Source of the DNA: Candidatus Alkanophagales archaeon
Lineage (GTDB): Archaea; Halobacteriota; Syntropharchaeia; Alkanophagales; B39-G2
Direction: 5' to 3'
DNA: 17,630 nt
Assembly (NCBI GenBank): GCA_003661185.1
Contig: QMVQ01000007.1
Location: 1-17,630 of the forward strand
The position numbers and the translations under genes were made by a program. The notes beneath the pieces were generated by a model, which worked only from the letters and a program-made list of their open reading frames with translations, was not told the origin of the DNA and did not search any database. Below are positions 15,066 through 17,630 of this stretch, one piece after another (positions within the stretch are counted from its first letter, which is position 1; each line of letters starts with the position of its first letter).

Positions 15066-16253
15066 ATGAAGAGCCCGTATGACGTGGTGATTGTAGGAGC
15101 GGGGCCGGCAGGACTAGGAGCAGCTATAACAAGCTCTTCGAAAGGTTTAAGAACGGCCCTAATTGAAAGGAGTTCAGAAATAGGATATCCAGTAAAATCT
15201 TCAGCGTTTACTTGGAAAGAGGTCATCAGTGAGTGGGGGCTTCCGGCGGAGCGAGTTGTATGCCAATGGATGGACTCCTTTTACATACGTCATGTCCCCT
15301 CTGATAAAGATGTAGAGATAAATTTTGGGGAAATTATTGGAGGTACTTTAAATTTTCACACGTTTCTACAAGAACTTGCGTTTAAGGCTATAAAAAACGG
15401 AACGAAAATGCTTCTTTCAGAAACCGTAACCGAACCGATAATGGATGGCGATTTCGTGTGTGGCGTGAGAACCGAAGACGGGAAGGAATTCGTGTCAAAG
15501 GTGGTTATAGACTGTTCGGGGCCATCCGCGGTTATTGCATCAAGGTTGGGTCTGTTGCCCGAAAAAGAGCTGCAAGGCATGGGCTTTGAGTATGAAATGT
15601 TTAACGCTAAGGTGAGAAAAAGGAGCTCTGTGGACCTTTACGTCGGCGAATCCATAGTGCCCATCGGTTATGCATGGGTTTTTCCTACCGGTGAGAACAG
15701 AGCAAGGGTTGGCGTGTCCACCGTTTTCGGCATTGAGGAAGGTGTCAGAGAAATAGAATATTATGAGAATGTATTCCTTAGTGAAAAGTCCCCGGTGTAT
15801 GATATAGTAAAAGATGCCCAGCCGTTCGAGATACATAAAGGGGAGTCCCCCATGACAAACATGCTCGAAATGCCTTACGCCAATGGGTTGCTGGTCGCAG
15901 GCGACGCAGCTTCCCAGAACAGCGTTTTGTTAGGTGAGGGGATAAGATACGCATTAAATTTTGGGAAAATGGCGGCCGAAACGGCATACGAGGCGATCAG
16001 CGAGGGGGACCTATCTGAGGACTTCCTGAGACGATATAAGGAAAAATGCGACAAATACGTGGGAGAGACTTTTGAAGTCGCTGAGAAGTTGCTCATGGTT
16101 CCTACAGAAGAATACTGGCAGACCCTGGTGGAGAGTTTAATTACCATGGTGGAAAAGAGAGACACTAAGCTTGCGCTTAAATATCTAAAATGTGAGATGA
16201 CAAAGGATGACGCCGAGGAGATATTCACCTCGTTTGTGGGCAAATATTTGTGA
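15066..16253 (+). CDS. Geranylgeranyl reductase family flavoprotein
   Basis: The 395-residue FAD enzyme has VVIVGAGPAGLGAA at the start (GxGxxG at 11-16), IGYAWVFPTGENRARVGVS (200-218) matching the YxWxFP substrate-cavity motif of archaeal geranylgeranyl reductases, and LLVAGDAASQNSVLLGEGIRYAL (275-297) as the second FAD site. Such enzymes hydrogenate double bonds of archaeol precursors or related prenyl groups. In Methanosarcina acetivorans the reductase takes electrons from a ferredoxin encoded next to it. Here two ferredoxin-type genes follow at once, which supports the same electron supply. Whether the substrate is the membrane lipid or a quinone/menaquinone side chain cannot be read. The start ATG 15066 lies about 28 nt from a TATA-like element. 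It is divergent from DUF362. Confidence 0.85.
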   Translation: MKSPYDVVIVGAGPAGLGAAITSSSKGLRTALIERSSEIGYPVKSSAFTWKEVISEWGLPAERVVCQWMDSFYIRHVPSDKDVEINFGEIIGGTLNFHTFLQELAFKAIKNGTKMLLSETVTEPIMDGDFVCGVRTEDGKEFVSKVVIDCSGPSAVIASRLGLLPEKELQGMGFEYEMFNAKVRKRSSVDLYVGESIVPIGYAWVFPTGENRARVGVSTVFGIEEGVREIEYYENVFLSEKSPVYDIVKDAQPFEIHKGESPMTNMLEMPYANGLLVAGDAASQNSVLLGEGIRYALNFGKMAAETAYEAISEGDLSEDFLRRYKEKCDKYVGETFEVAEKLLMVPTEEYWQTLVESLITMVEKRDTKLALKYLKCEMTKDDAEEIFTSFVGKYL

Positions 16254-16270
16254 GATGGTAGGGGATTAGT

Positions 16271-17074
16271 GTGTGTGAATTATGTGAAAAACATGGTGGT
16301 GGCAATAGATGGTATTTCAATCCTAAAAATTACAATAAAGATATGGGGGAAGCAAGAAAAAAACTTTTAGAAAAAATTGCCGATGAAAAGTATTTCGAAG
16401 GGTGGATTATCGAAGACTTTAGAGTTATAGAAAGATTAAAGAAAGTTCCCTTGCTCAACAAATTAGTATTAACTATCGGAGAAAAACGTATCAAAAAAAC
16501 TCAAGGCGGGCAGATAATATCATTAAACGATGCTCTAAAGGTTTTAGAGCTTTGTGAAAATCCCGCATTATTTCCCTGTATATGCAGACGTATGAGCGGA
16601 GAGGAAGGATACTACTGTCTTAATTTTGGAATATTACCCGAACTTTATGAGAAGGCAAATCCTGACGAGTATATGGAAGAACTTTCGGTAAGCAAAGCCA
16701 AGAAATTGTTAATAGAGTGGGATAAAAAAGGTTTTTATCATCTCATTCTCTGGAGTAAAGCTCCATACGTGACTACTATTTGTAATTGCACGACTCCCTA
16801 TTGCGTAGGGTACAAAGCTAGATTTGTATTAGGTTTAAAAACCGCAATGATTAAAGGAGAATACGTTGCAAGAGTTAACAATAGCAGATGTGTGGGTTGT
16901 AAAATGTGTCTGACAAGATGCCCATTTGGAGCAATACGTTTTAATATAAATGAAGAAAGAGCATTCATTGACATAAACAAATGCTTTGGCTGTGGGTTAT
17001 GTGTAACAGGTTGTAAAAACAATGCAATAGAACTCATCGATCGAAGATTAACGCCCGCAAAAAACTTATGGTAA
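16271..17074 (+). CDS. Cysteine-rich ferredoxin-type 4Fe-4S protein
   Basis: The 267-residue protein ends with two canonical 4Fe-4S motifs: C207-x2-C210-x2-C213-x3-C217-P and C238-x2-C241-x2-C244-x3-C248. Ahead of these are nine further cysteines: C2 and C5 (CELCEKHGG), C95, C103 and C105 (PCICRRM), C116 (YYCLNFG), C171, C173 and C178 (CNCTTPYC). The CIC, CNC and PYC elements recall a broad group of long ferredoxin-like proteins of anaerobes, whose function I do not know. Additional cluster(s) are possible. GTG 16271 is the start; the region has a weak GGTAGGGG-type site. The gene is AT-rich compared with the left part of the window (16 G/C in the 60 bases 16321-16380). It probably carries electrons to the preceding flavoprotein or to the following membrane protein. 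Confidence 0.8.
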   Translation: MCELCEKHGGGNRWYFNPKNYNKDMGEARKKLLEKIADEKYFEGWIIEDFRVIERLKKVPLLNKLVLTIGEKRIKKTQGGQIISLNDALKVLELCENPALFPCICRRMSGEEGYYCLNFGILPELYEKANPDEYMEELSVSKAKKLLIEWDKKGFYHLILWSKAPYVTTICNCTTPYCVGYKARFVLGLKTAMIKGEYVARVNNSRCVGCKMCLTRCPFGAIRFNINEERAFIDINKCFGCGLCVTGCKNNAIELIDRRLTPAKNLW

Positions 17075-17075
17075 T

Positions 17076-17333
17076 ATGGAAATCAAAGTGAAATGCAAAG
17101 ATCCAAAAATTTGCATGAAATGTATAAGAGCATGCCCTGCAAAAGTATTAGTATTGAAACCTATATCAGATAGGACCAATCCACATCCCCGAGTTGAAAA
17201 GTGGGAAATCAATGTCATGTTCAAAGACCTGTGTAATAGATGTATGAAATGTGTTGAAGTGTGTCCCAAAAGCTGTATTGAGATCATAGATAGGAGACGT
17301 CGGTGGCGAAAAATACTTTTAAAGGGAGGCTAA
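17076..17333 (+). CDS. Small 4Fe-4S ferredoxin
   Basis: An 85-residue ferredoxin. The second half has the complete motif C53-x2-C56-x2-C59-x3-C63-P. The first half has C13-x2-C16-x3-C20-P with C7 upstream, so one cluster is ligated in an unusual way (C7 or C67 would have to complete it). The C-terminus is strongly basic (IDRRRRWRKILLKGG), suggesting docking to an acidic partner or to the membrane. The ATG at 17076 is 1 nt after the stop of the preceding gene, so the two are tightly coupled. The AT-rich composition continues. Confidence 0.8.
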   Translation: MEIKVKCKDPKICMKCIRACPAKVLVLKPISDRTNPHPRVEKWEINVMFKDLCNRCMKCVEVCPKSCIEIIDRRRRWRKILLKGG

Positions 17334-17343
17334 AATTTTGCAC

Positions 17344-17630
17344 ATGGAGAACTTTCTGTCCACGTCAAATACGTACGCTTTTATGTTATCAATATACATT
17401 GTAATAGCTACTCTTTTGTTCATCTTAGCAACGATAATAACGCTTGAAGTGAGAAGGGCAACTTCCTCAAATATCTGGAACAGATTGTTATCAGGGAATT
17501 TCTATGGCATCCTACATGCAATAATAATGGGGCTCATCCTATATAGGTTACACTACTGTATGCAGACGATCATACCTCTACTCATATTTTATTTTGTTAC
17601 CGTGTCAGCAACTACGTTAATCCAATATTC
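17344..17630 (+). CDS. Membrane protein, N-terminal part (cut by window end)
   Basis: An open frame of 95 codons reaches the window edge. It starts MENFLSTSNTYAFMLS and has three hydrophobic segments (about residues 12-32, 50-65 and 72-92) separated by short basic stretches such as EVRRATSSNIWNR and YRLHY. Two histidines lie in or near the segments (GILHAII, RLHYC), which could be haem ligands, but this is speculation. I do not recognise the family. GGGAGG (17324-17329) precedes TTG 17338, giving a two-codon longer start; ATG 17344 is also about 27 nt from a TACTTTTAAAG stretch and might be leaderless. It follows the ferredoxin gene and may anchor the redox module in the membrane. Confidence 0.65.
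   Translation, partial: MENFLSTSNTYAFMLSIYIVIATLLFILATIITLEVRRATSSNIWNRLLSGNFYGILHAIIMGLILYRLHYCMQTIIPLLIFYFVTVSATTLIQY

Noticed and set aside
1..17630. CRISPR arrays, insertion sequences, tRNA or rRNA genes
   Set aside because: No regularly spaced repeats, transposase motifs, terminal inverted repeats, tRNA T-loop patterns or rRNA segments were noticed on either strand.

Overview
The window is archaeal chromosomal DNA. It encodes the general transcription factor TFB, an archaeal-type riboflavin-pathway reductase, the archaeal tRNA G10 methyltransferase Trm-G10, an archaeal Thg1-family protein, two geranylgeranyl-reductase-family flavoproteins and a probable tetraether lipid synthase. Many starts sit 25-28 nt downstream of a TATA-like box (leaderless genes), while others have GGAGGTG-type Shine-Dalgarno sites. 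Together this suggests a euryarchaeon that makes GDGT lipids, perhaps in the methanogen/ANME-1/Syntrophoarchaeia/Archaeoglobi range. That placement is inference; no marker here fixes the lineage.

Layout. 1-72 is the tail of an unidentified gene, followed by the tetraether synthase gene (81-1544). Convergent to it is a second radical SAM gene of SPASM type (1500 to about 2769). It is broken by a frameshift and has no standard start codon. Between about 2810 and 2990 lies a TATA-like element readable on both strands and a run of five strong hairpins, a candidate structured RNA. The riboflavin reductase gene (minus) and a membrane glycosyltransferase gene (plus) diverge at about 3762/3842. The glycosyltransferase leads into a tight plus-strand run: a MoaD/ThiS-like protein, aspartate kinase and RNase HII. 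TFB follows with its own promoter (7404-8420), then an orphan DUF35 protein, a PRC-barrel protein and Thg1. The last two are coupled by an ATGA overlap.

The stretch 10102-10686 is the wreck of a zinc alcohol dehydrogenase, with several frameshifts (one at a C10/G10 tract) and most of the nucleotide-binding domain lost. Trm-G10 (minus) and PdxS (plus) then diverge from interleaved promoters, and both look leaderless. A geranylgeranyl-reductase-like flavoprotein gene follows pdxS directly.

The right end (14038-17630) is the most interesting part. A DUF362 gene diverges from a run encoding a flavoprotein with the YxWxFP motif of geranylgeranyl reductases, a cysteine-rich two-cluster ferredoxin protein, a small two-cluster ferredoxin and a membrane protein cut by the window edge. 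It reads as an electron-transfer module that could feed electrons to the flavoprotein. Base composition becomes clearly AT-rich over the ferredoxin genes, suggesting a separate origin. The lipid theme (tetraether synthase plus reductases) recurs, but the two ends of the window are not one operon.
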